Source of the DNA: Prosthecobacter debontii
Lineage (GTDB): Bacteria; Verrucomicrobiota; Verrucomicrobiia; Verrucomicrobiales; Verrucomicrobiaceae
DNA: 64,000 nt
Assembly: GCA_945860295.1 (NCBI GenBank)
Contig: CAMAQH010000001.1
Span: 186,001-250,000 of the forward strand
Reading direction: 5' to 3'
Position numbers and translations under genes: made by a program. Below the pieces are notes generated by a model. That model did not search any database. It saw nothing but the letters and a program-made list of their open reading frames with translations, and was not told the DNA's origin. This document shows positions 1-10,057 of the stretch, piece by piece; positions within the stretch are counted from its first letter, which is position 1, and each line of letters begins with the position of its first letter.

Positions 1-1392
1 GGATGGATTTTGCTGGCGGTGTTTGCGATCACGGGCGGCTGGTTGCTCTGGATCGGACAAACGCAGTGGCATTGGAGTCCACTGACCTTGAAACAGTTCC
101 GCCGCTTTCGTGAGATCAAGCGTGGCCATGCCTCGTTCCTGGTTCTGCTCGCACTGGTGGGCGTGGGATCACTCGACACGCTGATCGTGGGCAAGCGTGC
201 GCTGGTTGTCCGCTATGAGGGCAAGTTTTACTTCCCGTTTGTGACGGACGCGAAGCCCGCGACCACCTTCGGTCTGAACGATGAGTCGGAGACGGATTAC
301 CGCGAGTTGCAGCGTCAGTTCCGCGAGTCCAAATCGTCGAACTGGGTGCTTATGCCCATCGTGCCTTATGATCCGAAGCTCGACACTCCGGAGGCCATCG
401 AGGAAGTCGTGATGCGTGAGGGTGTAGCTTATCGGTTGAGTGAAACCAAGCCCTTCGATGGTCGCGGGCACACAACGTTTCGCGACAAGCCGCAGCAGAA
501 ACGTCAGGAATGGGTCTTCCGTCATGGTTTGAAGCAGGGCGAGATGCTCGGCTGGGATGCGAGCAACGAGCAAGTGGAGAAAGCCACTTTCGACAAGGGC
601 AAACGCACCGCCTACAACGACTTCACTGAAGGCAAAGCAGCAGCGCTTGAATCGAAAGCCTCTGAAACTATGTTGACGGTGGTTTATCCGCCTTCACCGC
701 CATCTTGGGCGCAGCGACACTTCCTCGGCACGACTTCGATGGGTGGTGATGTTCTAGCCATTCTCTATGGCGGCTGGCAGCAGGCGATCATTGCTTCGAT
801 TCTGTTTGTGACCTTCGTTTTCGTCGTCGGCATCGCTGCGGGCGGATTGCTCGGCTACTTCGGCGGCGTGTTGGATCTCGTGGGCATGAGGTTGATCGAG
901 ATATGGTCGGTGCTGCCGTTCCTGTTCATCGTCATGATCGTCAGCTCGATCATCAGTCCAAATCTATTCCTGCTGGTGGTCATCATCTCGCTGTTCAGTT
1001 GGATGGGCACCACGATCTACATCCGCACGGCGGCCATGAAGGAGAAAGCGCGTGATTATGTAGCCTCCGCGCGGCTTCTTGGTGCCAGCACGGGGCGCAT
1101 CATCTTCAAGCACATCCTGCCCAACAGCATCGCCATCTTAGTGACACTCGCACCTTTTGAAGTCTCCGCGATCATCACCTCTCTCGCCGCGCTGGATTAC
1201 CTCGGCTTCGGTTTGCCGCCGGAAGAACCGAGCTGGGGCCGCCTGCTGCATGAAGGCACCGAGGACTTCAATTACCCCTGGATCGTATGCAGCGCCTTCG
1301 TGGCGATGACCACAGTGCTCGTGCTCGTCACTTTTGTGGGCGAAGCCATACGCGAGGCCTTTGATCCCAAGAAATTCACGACTTACCGATGA
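1..1392 (+). CDS. oligopeptide/microcin C-type ABC transporter permease (DppC/YejE-like), 5' end truncated by window
   Basis: ORF 10..1392 is open to the window edge; C-terminal permease region with PNSIAILVTLAPFEVSAIITSLAALDYLGFGLPPEEPSWG typical of the OppC/YejE family. Confidence 0.9.
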   Translation, partial: GWILLAVFAITGGWLLWIGQTQWHWSPLTLKQFRRFREIKRGHASFLVLLALVGVGSLDTLIVGKRALVVRYEGKFYFPFVTDAKPATTFGLNDESETDYRELQRQFRESKSSNWVLMPIVPYDPKLDTPEAIEEVVMREGVAYRLSETKPFDGRGHTTFRDKPQQKRQEWVFRHGLKQGEMLGWDASNEQVEKATFDKGKRTAYNDFTEGKAAALESKASETMLTVVYPPSPPSWAQRHFLGTTSMGGDVLAILYGGWQQAIIASILFVTFVFVVGIAAGGLLGYFGGVLDLVGMRLIEIWSVLPFLFIVMIVSSIISPNLFLLVVIISLFSWMGTTIYIRTAAMKEKARDYVASARLLGASTGRIIFKHILPNSIAILVTLAPFEVSAIITSLAALDYLGFGLPPEEPSWGRLLHEGTEDFNYPWIVCSAFVAMTTVLVLVTFVGEAIREAFDPKKFTTYR

Positions 1393-3326
1393 GCACTGGG
1401 CACATGATTTCATTCGCTCGCAAAGCTGCTCTCATCAGCTGTGCCGCACTTGTTGTTGCTTGTTCCGACTCCGACGACACCCGCTTCCCGCCGTATGACA
1501 ACACCGAGGAGGTGAAAGCCTATTGGAAATCAAAGCCTGACTTCTTCCAGTGGAAGACATCTGCGGATCTCCCGGCGAGTCTGAAATGGGAGCACGCCGC
1601 CGATGTGCCGGAGTTTGGCGATCCGCGCGCCAAGAAGGGCGGCACTTTACACGACTGGCATCCCACTTTCCCGCCGACCTTTCGCAAAGTCGGCCCGGAT
1701 GCGAGCAACGCTTTTCGCGGTGAACATCATGACAACATCGAGATTGGTCTGATCACGCGCCATCCCGATGAGGATGTGTGGATTCCTGGTCTGGCGAAGG
1801 AGTGGGCCATCTCCGAAGATCGCAAGACCGTCTATTTCCGACTCCAAGACAAGCTGACCTTCTCCGACGCTCATCCTGTCGGGGTGGAGGACTTCTTCAT
1901 GACCTTCTTCGTGATGACCAGCACGCACCTGAAGGATCCTTGGTACAATGACTGGTACACGAAAGAATATGCTGGGATCACGAAGTTCGACGACCGCACT
2001 TTCTCGATCACGATTCCTGAGCCCAAGCCGGACCCCATCTGGTATGCGATGATTCCGCCCAGCCCGCGGCACTTCTACCGTGAACTCGGACCTGACTTCC
2101 CAGCGCGCTATCAATGGCGGATATGCCCGGTGACCGGGGCTTATGTGATCGACCCTGCTTTGATGAAGCGCGGACGCTCCATCACGCTCAGCCGAGTGAA
2201 GGACTGGTGGGCACGCGATCTGAAGCACTACCGCTACGTATTCAATTGCGATTACCTGGAATACAAGATCATCGCCAGTCAGGATAAAGCTTTCGAGATG
2301 TTCCGTCAGGGCCAGTTCGACTACTATCTCGCCGGCCTGCCGCGCTATTGGTATGACAAGGCGGAAGTCCCCGAGATCTATCGCGGCTACATCGAGCGGC
2401 ACATGTTTTACAATGAGTATCCGCAGGTCACCTGGGGCATCCGTATCAACGAAAGCAAGCCGCTGCTCGACATTCTCGATGTGCGACTCGGCATCAGCTA
2501 CGCGATGAACTTCCAGAAGGTGATCGATGTGGACTTTCGTGGCGACAAGACGCGCATGAACAGCACGGTGTCAGGCTTCGGCAAGTTCACCAACCCTGAT
2601 CTCCGCGCCCGGCCCTACGATCCGGTCAAAGCACGCGAGCATTTCGCGAAGGCTGGTTTCACCAAGGCCGGACCGGATGGCATCCTGCAAAACGCGGAGG
2701 GCAAAAAGCTTTCCTTCACACTCACCACCTTCAACTCCGGCACCATCACGCCGATCATGCTGCGCTTGAAGGAAGAAGCCAAAAAGGCCGGGCTGGAGAT
2801 CAATGTCGAGGGCCTTGACTCCACGCAGATGTACAAGAAGCTCGACCAGAAGAACCACGAGATGGGCTTTGCCGGATTCGGCGCGCAGCCTCCGTATCCG
2901 CGCTTCTGGGACGACTACCACAGCGCCAACGCCTTCAAGATCGGCAAAGACGGCAAGCGCGAGATCGTCACCGACACCAACAACATGACGCAGACCGCCG
3001 ATCCCGCGCTCGATCCGCTCATTGACCAGCATCGCAAAGCGAAGACTGAGGAAGAAGTGCAGCGTCTCTCCTGGCAACTCGCCAAGCTCATCGAAGACCG
3101 CGCCTGCATCATCCCGGCCTGGGAATCGCCGTTTTATCGCCACATGACCTGGCGCTGGGTGCAGTGGCCTGCGAAGGGCAATGCGCGTAAAAGCCGCGAG
3201 CCGATGGATGCTCACATGTTCTGGATTGACGAAGATGTGAAGCATGAAACGAAGGAAGCCATTCGCACCGGGCACGATTTCGGCGAAACCCTGCGTGTCT
3301 TCGACGCCTACAAAGCCAAGCAATGA
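1389..3326 (+). CDS. extracellular solute-binding protein family 5 (YejA/OppA-like lipoprotein)
   Basis: signal peptide with lipobox-like ALVVACS; SBP_bac_5-like sequence; ATGA overlap with upstream permease. Confidence 0.9.
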   Translation: MSTGHMISFARKAALISCAALVVACSDSDDTRFPPYDNTEEVKAYWKSKPDFFQWKTSADLPASLKWEHAADVPEFGDPRAKKGGTLHDWHPTFPPTFRKVGPDASNAFRGEHHDNIEIGLITRHPDEDVWIPGLAKEWAISEDRKTVYFRLQDKLTFSDAHPVGVEDFFMTFFVMTSTHLKDPWYNDWYTKEYAGITKFDDRTFSITIPEPKPDPIWYAMIPPSPRHFYRELGPDFPARYQWRICPVTGAYVIDPALMKRGRSITLSRVKDWWARDLKHYRYVFNCDYLEYKIIASQDKAFEMFRQGQFDYYLAGLPRYWYDKAEVPEIYRGYIERHMFYNEYPQVTWGIRINESKPLLDILDVRLGISYAMNFQKVIDVDFRGDKTRMNSTVSGFGKFTNPDLRARPYDPVKAREHFAKAGFTKAGPDGILQNAEGKKLSFTLTTFNSGTITPIMLRLKEEAKKAGLEINVEGLDSTQMYKKLDQKNHEMGFAGFGAQPPYPRFWDDYHSANAFKIGKDGKREIVTDTNNMTQTADPALDPLIDQHRKAKTEEEVQRLSWQLAKLIEDRACIIPAWESPFYRHMTWRWVQWPAKGNARKSREPMDAHMFWIDEDVKHETKEAIRTGHDFGETLRVFDAYKAKQ

Positions 3327-4303
3327 GCAGCACCATCCTCCAGGTCGAAAACCTCGTCACTGCGTTCGATACGGACGCTGGGCGTATGACCGCCGTCGAT
3401 GGGGTCAGCTTCGATGTGCCAAGTGGCAAAACACTCGGCATCGTGGGTGAGTCCGGCTGCGGCAAAAGCGTCACGGCTTTTTCCATCACACGACTGTTGC
3501 CTCAGCCGCACGGTAAGATTCTCGGCGGCAGCATCCGCTTTGAGGGACGTGATCTGGTGACGCTGCCACTTGATGAGATGCAGAAGACCCGAGGCAACGA
3601 GATATCCATGATCTTCCAGGAACCGATGACCGCGCTGAACCCGGTGCAGACAGTCGGCAGGCAGCTTGCGGAGGCCATCCTGCTCCACAAGGAGTGTAGC
3701 AAGGCCGAGGTGCTCGCGCGCAGCATCGACATGATGAAGAAGGTGCGCATCCCCGCGCCTGAGCAACGCTTGAATGAGTATCCGCATCAGCTCAGCGGCG
3801 GCATGAGACAGCGCATGATGATCGCCATGGCGCTGATCAACAAACCGAAGCTCCTCATCGCCGACGAGCCCACGACCGCGCTTGATGTTACCGTGCAGGC
3901 ACAGATCCTGGAGCTCATCGCCGATTTGCAAAAGGAGATGGGCATGAGCGTCATCCTCATCACCCACGACCTCGGTGTCATTGCTGAAGTCTGTGATGAA
4001 GTCGCCGTCATGTATGCCGGACGTATCGTCGAGCGGGCAAGCGTCTTCGATCTCTTCGCCAATCCGCTTCACGCCTACACCCAGGGGCTGCTGGAAAGCA
4101 TCCCGCGTCTCGACAGCAAGCCCAAGACGCTATTGAAAGCCATCCCCGGCAATGTCCCCGGCATCGCCGACTTCAAGCCCGGTTGCCGATTCGCCGAGCG
4201 CTCCGGCCGTGAGCACAATCAAGCGCATCTGACCATCCGCCCGCCCTTCGTCGAGATCGCGCCTAACCACTTCGTCGAGCATTGCCCCATTTGCGTCTCA
4301 TGA
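3323..4303 (+). CDS. oligopeptide ABC transporter ATP-binding protein (OppD/DppD-like)
   Basis: Walker A GESGCGKS, signature LSGGMRQR, Walker [17 protein letters not shown] overlap with upstream gene. Confidence 0.95.
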   Translation: MSSTILQVENLVTAFDTDAGRMTAVDGVSFDVPSGKTLGIVGESGCGKSVTAFSITRLLPQPHGKILGGSIRFEGRDLVTLPLDEMQKTRGNEISMIFQEPMTALNPVQTVGRQLAEAILLHKECSKAEVLARSIDMMKKVRIPAPEQRLNEYPHQLSGGMRQRMMIAMALINKPKLLIADEPTTALDVTVQAQILELIADLQKEMGMSVILITHDLGVIAEVCDEVAVMYAGRIVERASVFDLFANPLHAYTQGLLESIPRLDSKPKTLLKAIPGNVPGIADFKPGCRFAERSGREHNQAHLTIRPPFVEIAPNHFVEHCPICVS

Positions 4304-5268
4304 GCCTCCTTACCGTCCAAAACCTCCAGCAGCACTTCCCTGTTCGCGGCGGATTGCTCCGGCGCTCTGTGGCTTCGTGCAAAGCGGTCGATGGGGTGAG
4401 TTTCAGCCTCGGTGAAGGTGAAACACTTGGCCTCGTCGGTGAATCTGGCTGCGGCAAGACCACACTGGGCAAGGCCATCGTGCGGCTGCTCAAACCGACC
4501 GCCGGCAGCATTCAATTCGACGGCCAGGACATCACGCACGCCGGTATCGGTGCGCTGCGTCCGATGCGGCGTCATGTGCAGATGATCTTCCAAGATCCGG
4601 CGGAGTCGCTTAACCCACGCCACACCGTGCGGGATATTTTGGAGGAGCCCTTCATCGTGCAAAAGATGGGGACGAAGGACGAGCGTCGGAAGTGGGTGCT
4701 CGATTTACTCGACAAAGTCGGCCTGACTGCGAGTTCGACAGATCGCTTTCCCTTCGAGTTCAGCGGCGGCCAGCGCCAGCGCATCGGCATCGCGCGCGCC
4801 ATTGCTTTGAAGCCGAAGCTCATCATTTGTGATGAGCCTGTCTCAGCGCTGGATGTTTCTGTGCAAAGCCAAGTGCTCAATCTTCTGCTCGATCTTCAGC
4901 GCGACATGGGCCTGAGCTATCTTTTCATCGCCCATGGCCTCAACGTCGTGAAACACATGAGCGATCGCGTGGCAGTGATGTATCTCGGCAAGATCGTCGA
5001 ACTTGCCCCGGCTGAGGAGCTGTATCACAACCCACGCCACACCTATACCAAAGCGTTGCTTGATGCGATTCCCATGGCAGACCCGACGAAGCGGCGCGAG
5101 CGCCAACTGCTGCGCGGCGACGTGCCTTCACCGATCAATCCGCCGGCCGGCTGTGCCTTCGGACATCGCATGAAGCACCCGAATTGGGAGCAGAGTGTGA
5201 ACATGGATCTCACGCTCAAAGAAATCTCGCCGGGGCATTTCGTGCAACCTTGCCCATGCTGCACCTGA
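4300..5268 (+). CDS. oligopeptide ABC transporter ATP-binding protein (OppF/DppF-like)
   Basis: Walker [36 protein letters not shown]; start moved to ATG 4300 overlapping previous stop (ATGA). Confidence 0.95.
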   Translation: MSLLTVQNLQQHFPVRGGLLRRSVASCKAVDGVSFSLGEGETLGLVGESGCGKTTLGKAIVRLLKPTAGSIQFDGQDITHAGIGALRPMRRHVQMIFQDPAESLNPRHTVRDILEEPFIVQKMGTKDERRKWVLDLLDKVGLTASSTDRFPFEFSGGQRQRIGIARAIALKPKLIICDEPVSALDVSVQSQVLNLLLDLQRDMGLSYLFIAHGLNVVKHMSDRVAVMYLGKIVELAPAEELYHNPRHTYTKALLDAIPMADPTKRRERQLLRGDVPSPINPPAGCAFGHRMKHPNWEQSVNMDLTLKEISPGHFVQPCPCCT

Positions 5269-5293
5269 GTTTTGCGCAACATAATTTTGTGCA

Positions 5294-5340
5294 CCGCTTT
5301 TAAGCGGATCTGGGGAGACAACCGGCTTCAAAGAAGCCGG
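5294..5340. terminator. two hairpins between convergent genes
   Basis: CCGCTTTTAAGCGG (5294-5307) and CCGGCTTC-AAA-GAAGCCGG (5322-5340) between the oppF-like stop and the convergent DUF1501 stop. Confidence 0.6.
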
Positions 5341-5365
5341 CTGAAGTCGGGCTTCGATCGAAAAG

Positions 5366-6835
5366 TTAAGCAAAGAGTTTCGTCACTGGCTTCGCCTTCA
5401 CCAACTCACGAGGCTGGTTGAGATGATTGTGGACGATGGTCTCAGGGTCGATACCGACGGCGTGGTAGATGGTGGCGAGCAGTTCCATCGGATGCACGGG
5501 ATCTTCCGCTGGGGCAGAGCCGGTTTTGTCGGATTTACCGTGGATGTAGCCGCGCTTGATCCCGGCACCACCGATGATGGCAGTGTAGCAGTAAGGCCAG
5601 TGGTCACGACCGTCGGCGCTGTTGCCATTGCCGGAGGTGGACACGCCTTTTTCTGGGCTGCGACCAAACTCACCGAGGGCGACGACAAGTGTTTCATCAA
5701 GCAGTCCGCTGGAGTCGAGATCTTCAAACAGAGCACTTAGACCTTGATCAAGCATCGGCCCGCTCTGGTTTTTCATGCGTTGAGTGAGGCCGACGTGATG
5801 ATCCCAGGAATGGTTGTCGGAGTTGGCGACCTTGGGCCAGATGAGTTCGACTACGCGTGTGCCAGCTTCGATGAGGCGACGCGCCAACATGCAGCTTTGA
5901 CCAAAGGTGTTGCGACCGTAGCGATCACGCAGTTTTGGTGACTCACGGTCGAGAGCAAAGGCATCACGAGCACGACCGCTGGCGATGAGATTCAGGGCCT
6001 GATCGTAGTAGCTGTCGAGGCTCAGATCTTTCACAGCAGCCTCGATGGTCGGCATCTGGTCGTTGATCGCATCACGCAGTTTGGCGCGGCGTTGAAGGCG
6101 GACACTGAAGAGGTCGGGGCGCAGTTGCAGATCTTCGATCTTGATACGGTCCATCTTGCCCATGTCGAGGTCGTCACCATCGGGATAAAGTGTGTAGGGG
6201 TCGTAGGACTTGCCGAGGAAGCCTGCGGTGCCGCCTTTGCCGACGACATTGGATTCCTGGAGCGGGCGCGGCAGCATCACGAAAGGCAGCATCGGCTCAT
6301 CCATCGGCTTCAGACGGATGATGTTGCTGCCGAAGTTCGGGTAGTCTTTCGGGCTTGGTGGCTCGAGCTGGCCGGACGGGCTGACTTTATCCGTCGTGTA
6401 GCCGGTCATGATCTGGTAAATGGCCGCCGTGTGGTTGAACAAGCCGTTGGGCGTGTAGCTCATCGAATTGATCATCGTGAACTTGTCATTCACCTTCGCC
6501 AGTTGGGGCAGGATCTCGGTGAAATGATGGCCGGGCACCTTGGTCGGGATCGTCTTGAAAACGGAGCGCACCTTGTCTGGCACGTTCTCTTTTGGATCCC
6601 AGAGATCGAGATGGCTCGGACCGCCCTGGAGATAAATCATGAGCACATGTTTCGCTTTTCCCCAGCCCACGCGGCCAGCGGCGGCGGAGTTCACGGAGGC
6701 GGCCTGGGCACGGAACATGCCGTTCAAAGTCAGGCCCATCATGGTAGCACCGCCCACGCGCAGAATATCGCGCCGGGTCATGCCGAGGTCTTTGTCACAC
6801 AGGTCTTTGCCGAGAGCGCCAGGGATGCGGAACAT
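5366..6835 (-). CDS. DUF1501 domain-containing protein (Tat-type N-terminus)
   Basis: [11 protein letters not shown] Tat-like motif; [41 protein letters not shown] typical of DUF1501. Confidence 0.92.
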   Translation of the reverse strand: MFRIPGALGKDLCDKDLGMTRRDILRVGGATMMGLTLNGMFRAQAASVNSAAAGRVGWGKAKHVLMIYLQGGPSHLDLWDPKENVPDKVRSVFKTIPTKVPGHHFTEILPQLAKVNDKFTMINSMSYTPNGLFNHTAAIYQIMTGYTTDKVSPSGQLEPPSPKDYPNFGSNIIRLKPMDEPMLPFVMLPRPLQESNVVGKGGTAGFLGKSYDPYTLYPDGDDLDMGKMDRIKIEDLQLRPDLFSVRLQRRAKLRDAINDQMPTIEAAVKDLSLDSYYDQALNLIASGRARDAFALDRESPKLRDRYGRNTFGQSCMLARRLIEAGTRVVELIWPKVANSDNHSWDHHVGLTQRMKNQSGPMLDQGLSALFEDLDSSGLLDETLVVALGEFGRSPEKGVSTSGNGNSADGRDHWPYCYTAIIGGAGIKRGYIHGKSDKTGSAPAEDPVHPMELLATIYHAVGIDPETIVHNHLNQPRELVKAKPVTKLFA

Positions 6836-7000
6836 AATGTTTTGGGATGTGCGGAGAGTTTACGACACTTGGCCTAACGAAGCCAAGCGAGAAATGATAA
6901 CCCACCCCATACGACACCCGACTCCTGTTCTTGCTGCCCACATCATCTCAGCGGGAAAATCCATCCCAAGGCGGGGAAGGACCAAATGCATCTGGGTTCC

Positions 7001-8413
7001 TCACTTCCAACCACCGCCTAGGGCACGGATCACCTGCACCGTAGCGGTCAGGCGTTGGCCGTCGAGCTGGGCCTGGAGCAGGCGGGTGGTGAGCACAGTG
7101 CGGTCGGCATCCACGACCTCGAAGTAGCTGGACAGACCTTTGTCATAACGCAGGCGCGCTAGCTTGCTGGTGTCTTGGGCCGCTGTGAGCGCCGCGGTCA
7201 CGGCAGCGCGCTGGCGACTGTAGGCGTTTACATCGAGCATGGCGTTTTCCACTTCCTGCAAAGCGGTGAAGATGGCTTGCCGATAACTTGCTAGGCTTTC
7301 GTCATGTTTGGATTGGGCGGCGCGTAGATTGCCCCGAAGGCGTCCGCCTTGAAAAAGTGGGATCGTGAGCTGCGGGCCGATGTTCGCCGTGCGGCTCTTC
7401 CATTCCAGGAAATCCTCCGCGCCCACGCTCTCGAGTCCGCCGCTGCCGACGAGACTGAAGGCCGGGAAAAAGTTCGCCTTGGCCACGCCGATATTGGCAT
7501 TGGCCTCACGCATTCCTTGCTCCGCCTCACGGATGTCAGGCCGGCGCAGGAGCAGCGCACTGGGAACTCCAGCGGCGATGGATGGCGGAGCTGGCAGGCG
7601 GCGATTTTTTGTCAGTCGGAAAGCCGTTGGGGACTCACCGCAAAGCACCGCCAGCGCATTCTCCGTATTGCCACGCTGGCGCACGATATTGATCATGTCG
7701 TTGTTCGCCAGCTCCAATTCGGTGCGTGCGCGTGCCACGTCCATCTCATTGGCTAGGCCGCCTTCAAAGCGGGATTTCTGGAGCGTCAACGCTTCCTGCC
7801 TGAGCGCGATTGTTTCACGCAAAATTTGCTCCTGGGTATCCAGCGATGCAGTCAGAAAAAAACTGCGCGCGACTTCCGCCGCGACAAGTAGCCGCTGAGC
7901 TGCTAGGCGATCTGCGGCAGCATCTTCACGGGCCCGCGCCGCCTCCACGCTGCGGCGCACACGGCCCCAGAGATCGACTTCATAATTCAGCCCCATGAAA
8001 ATCTGGTGTCGATCACGCTCGAGTGCTGGAAGCTTCAAGTTGGCAGGCAGATTGGCCCCGATGCTGTTGGCTGATGAATGCTCATAGGTTGCATTGTTTT
8101 GCAGATTGAACTGAGGGAACCAATCCGCACGCTGCACGCCTGACATGGCCCGAGCCGTCTCCATACGAGCCTGTGCTCCGAGCAGATCCTGATTGTTCGC
8201 CAGTGCACGCGCGACGAGTTCATTGAGCGTGCTATTCCGAAACAGCGTCCACCATTGATCTGGCATCGCTAGATCAGACATATCAGCGCGCTGTTTCCAG
8301 CGAGTGGTGAGCTTCATCTCAGGGAGCTTAAAGTCAGGCCCCACTGTGCAGGAGGTGAAAAGCAAACTGCTGGCAAAGCAGGCCATTGGTAAAAGATCGT
8401 GGCGTATCATCAT
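7001..8413 (-). CDS. RND efflux outer-membrane lipoprotein, NodT/OprM family
   Basis: lipobox FTSCTVGPDF; GLNYEVDLWGRVRR, LLLRRPDIREAE, GPQLTIPLFQGGRLRGNLRAA. Confidence 0.93.
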   Translation of the reverse strand: MMIRHDLLPMACFASSLLFTSCTVGPDFKLPEMKLTTRWKQRADMSDLAMPDQWWTLFRNSTLNELVARALANNQDLLGAQARMETARAMSGVQRADWFPQFNLQNNATYEHSSANSIGANLPANLKLPALERDRHQIFMGLNYEVDLWGRVRRSVEAARAREDAAADRLAAQRLLVAAEVARSFFLTASLDTQEQILRETIALRQEALTLQKSRFEGGLANEMDVARARTELELANNDMINIVRQRGNTENALAVLCGESPTAFRLTKNRRLPAPPSIAAGVPSALLLRRPDIREAEQGMREANANIGVAKANFFPAFSLVGSGGLESVGAEDFLEWKSRTANIGPQLTIPLFQGGRLRGNLRAAQSKHDESLASYRQAIFTALQEVENAMLDVNAYSRQRAAVTAALTAAQDTSKLARLRYDKGLSSYFEVVDADRTVLTTRLLQAQLDGQRLTATVQVIRALGGGWK

Positions 8414-8546
8414 GGCAATTAGAGTTTAACATGGGTTATTCGCCATGAATCATTTTGCAAACGTCAGCGCGTGGATTGTGGATGCCGACTTGCTCCATCA
8501 GCGAGCAAGCGTTTACCTTCCGCACATCCATCACCCCATTTACGCC

Positions 8547-10052
8547 ATGAGCACGATGACACTCCAGAAACTCCAGACCGCCCTCGCGACCGTGCAAGAT
8601 GAACTCCATCGAGTGAAAGGGCGGCTCGACGAGCTGGAAAAGGTGGTCAGCATCGATCACGATCAAGATGGCATTCGCCGTGTCTATCTGGAGTGTACGG
8701 ACTTTGTACTCAGGCCTGCGGACGACCAGCGGCAGATCGCGGTGCACTTGGGAGCGGACGCTGAGGGTGGCTATATCCACCTGCATTATCCAGACTCAGC
8801 GATGCCCGCTGTGGACATCGGTTTCGAGCCTTCGGGTGATCCTCATTTGCAGCTCAAAGGCAAGGATTACAAGGCTCGTACAGACCTCTTCATTCGGGAT
8901 AATTGCGGCTGCGTCGCGGTGCTCTCAGTGGCCGGCAAACCGGGCGCTTTGATGCGTGCTCAAGATGATGGCGGATCCATCGCCGTGCTTCAGGCCGATG
9001 GTCAGGCGCGCGCTGTTTTGATCCATGGCGGTCATGAATCTCCCACTGTCGAAGGCGCTCCACCACCGATCACTACCAACCTCATTTTTGCTGATGGCAA
9101 TGGCCACACCATGCTGAAACTGCGTGCCGATGAAACGGGTGGCATGTTGACCGCAGGCATCGCCGGACAATCAGACGCCATCGCACTGGTGGCAAGGGAG
9201 GACGGCCCCGCTCTGCTCATGCATAGCCCGGCAGAGGATCACAGCGTTTCCATCCTGGCCATGACCGGGGCTGCTGAGATTTGCGTCCATGAAAACAAAA
9301 TCCCCGGCAACGGCACACAGGCCAGTCTCACAGCAGGTGAGTTTGGCAGTAGTCTCGGATTGCGCGGCATCGGCGGTCAGAAGTCGGTGGACATTTCTGC
9401 GCTGGATGTGGCCAGCAGCCTAACCATGCATGATGCTCAGGGTGATGTGCGCGTCATGCTGGCGCATCACTTCGGCAGCCATTCGGCGCTCACTTTACAT
9501 AGTCTGACCGATGAGGAAGGTCTGCGCGCCATCGCCAGTGCTGATGTCTCCTCCATCGAGATCATCTCCCCGGTCGATCCCCACACCAAAGTGCTCACCG
9601 CAGTCACCGCTGAAAAAGCCGTCACCATAGTACAAAAGCACCACCGCCCCATCGTCATGTTTGGAGAAGGAGATCAGGGCGGCGTGATTTGTGCCTATGG
9701 TCCCACCGCAGAGAGTGCGGGCATCGCTTCCATCTCAGGTGGCCCCGTCGCAGGCTCCGTCGTGCTAGCCACGGTGGACGGTACCGCACAGCTCACGCTT
9801 GATGCCACCGATCACGGCGGCAGGATGCTTATCAACAACGACCTCGGCTTCCAGCGTGTCGCCATGGGCGTCTATGAAGAAGCTGGTGGCCTGCATCTGA
9901 ACAATACCGGCAGCATCGGCATCCAGGCCGTGGCGACTCCGAAAGGTGGCGTCGTCACCGTCAGTGATCACGATGGTAACCCCATCGCCAGTTTGCCGGA
10001 AAGCGATGGTGAAGACTCGGGTGATTGGGGCAAACTCCCCGACAGCTTTTAG
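8547..10052 (+). CDS. hypothetical repeat protein: N-terminal coiled coil plus beta-strand-rich repeats
   Basis: start set at ATG 8547; heptad-like LQKLQTALATVQDELHRVKGRLDELEKVV followed by repeated short GG.i.v...dG.p.a.l units; no signal peptide. Confidence 0.75.
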   Translation: MSTMTLQKLQTALATVQDELHRVKGRLDELEKVVSIDHDQDGIRRVYLECTDFVLRPADDQRQIAVHLGADAEGGYIHLHYPDSAMPAVDIGFEPSGDPHLQLKGKDYKARTDLFIRDNCGCVAVLSVAGKPGALMRAQDDGGSIAVLQADGQARAVLIHGGHESPTVEGAPPPITTNLIFADGNGHTMLKLRADETGGMLTAGIAGQSDAIALVAREDGPALLMHSPAEDHSVSILAMTGAAEICVHENKIPGNGTQASLTAGEFGSSLGLRGIGGQKSVDISALDVASSLTMHDAQGDVRVMLAHHFGSHSALTLHSLTDEEGLRAIASADVSSIEIISPVDPHTKVLTAVTAEKAVTIVQKHHRPIVMFGEGDQGGVICAYGPTAESAGIASISGGPVAGSVVLATVDGTAQLTLDATDHGGRMLINNDLGFQRVAMGVYEEAGGLHLNNTGSIGIQAVATPKGGVVTVSDHDGNPIASLPESDGEDSGDWGKLPDSF

Positions 10053-10057
10053 CCGCG

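Noticed and set aside
1647-2402. 251-aa minus-strand ORF opposite the solute-binding protein
   Set aside because: Antisense shadow of a well-supported gene in GC-rich codon context; no recognisable motifs.
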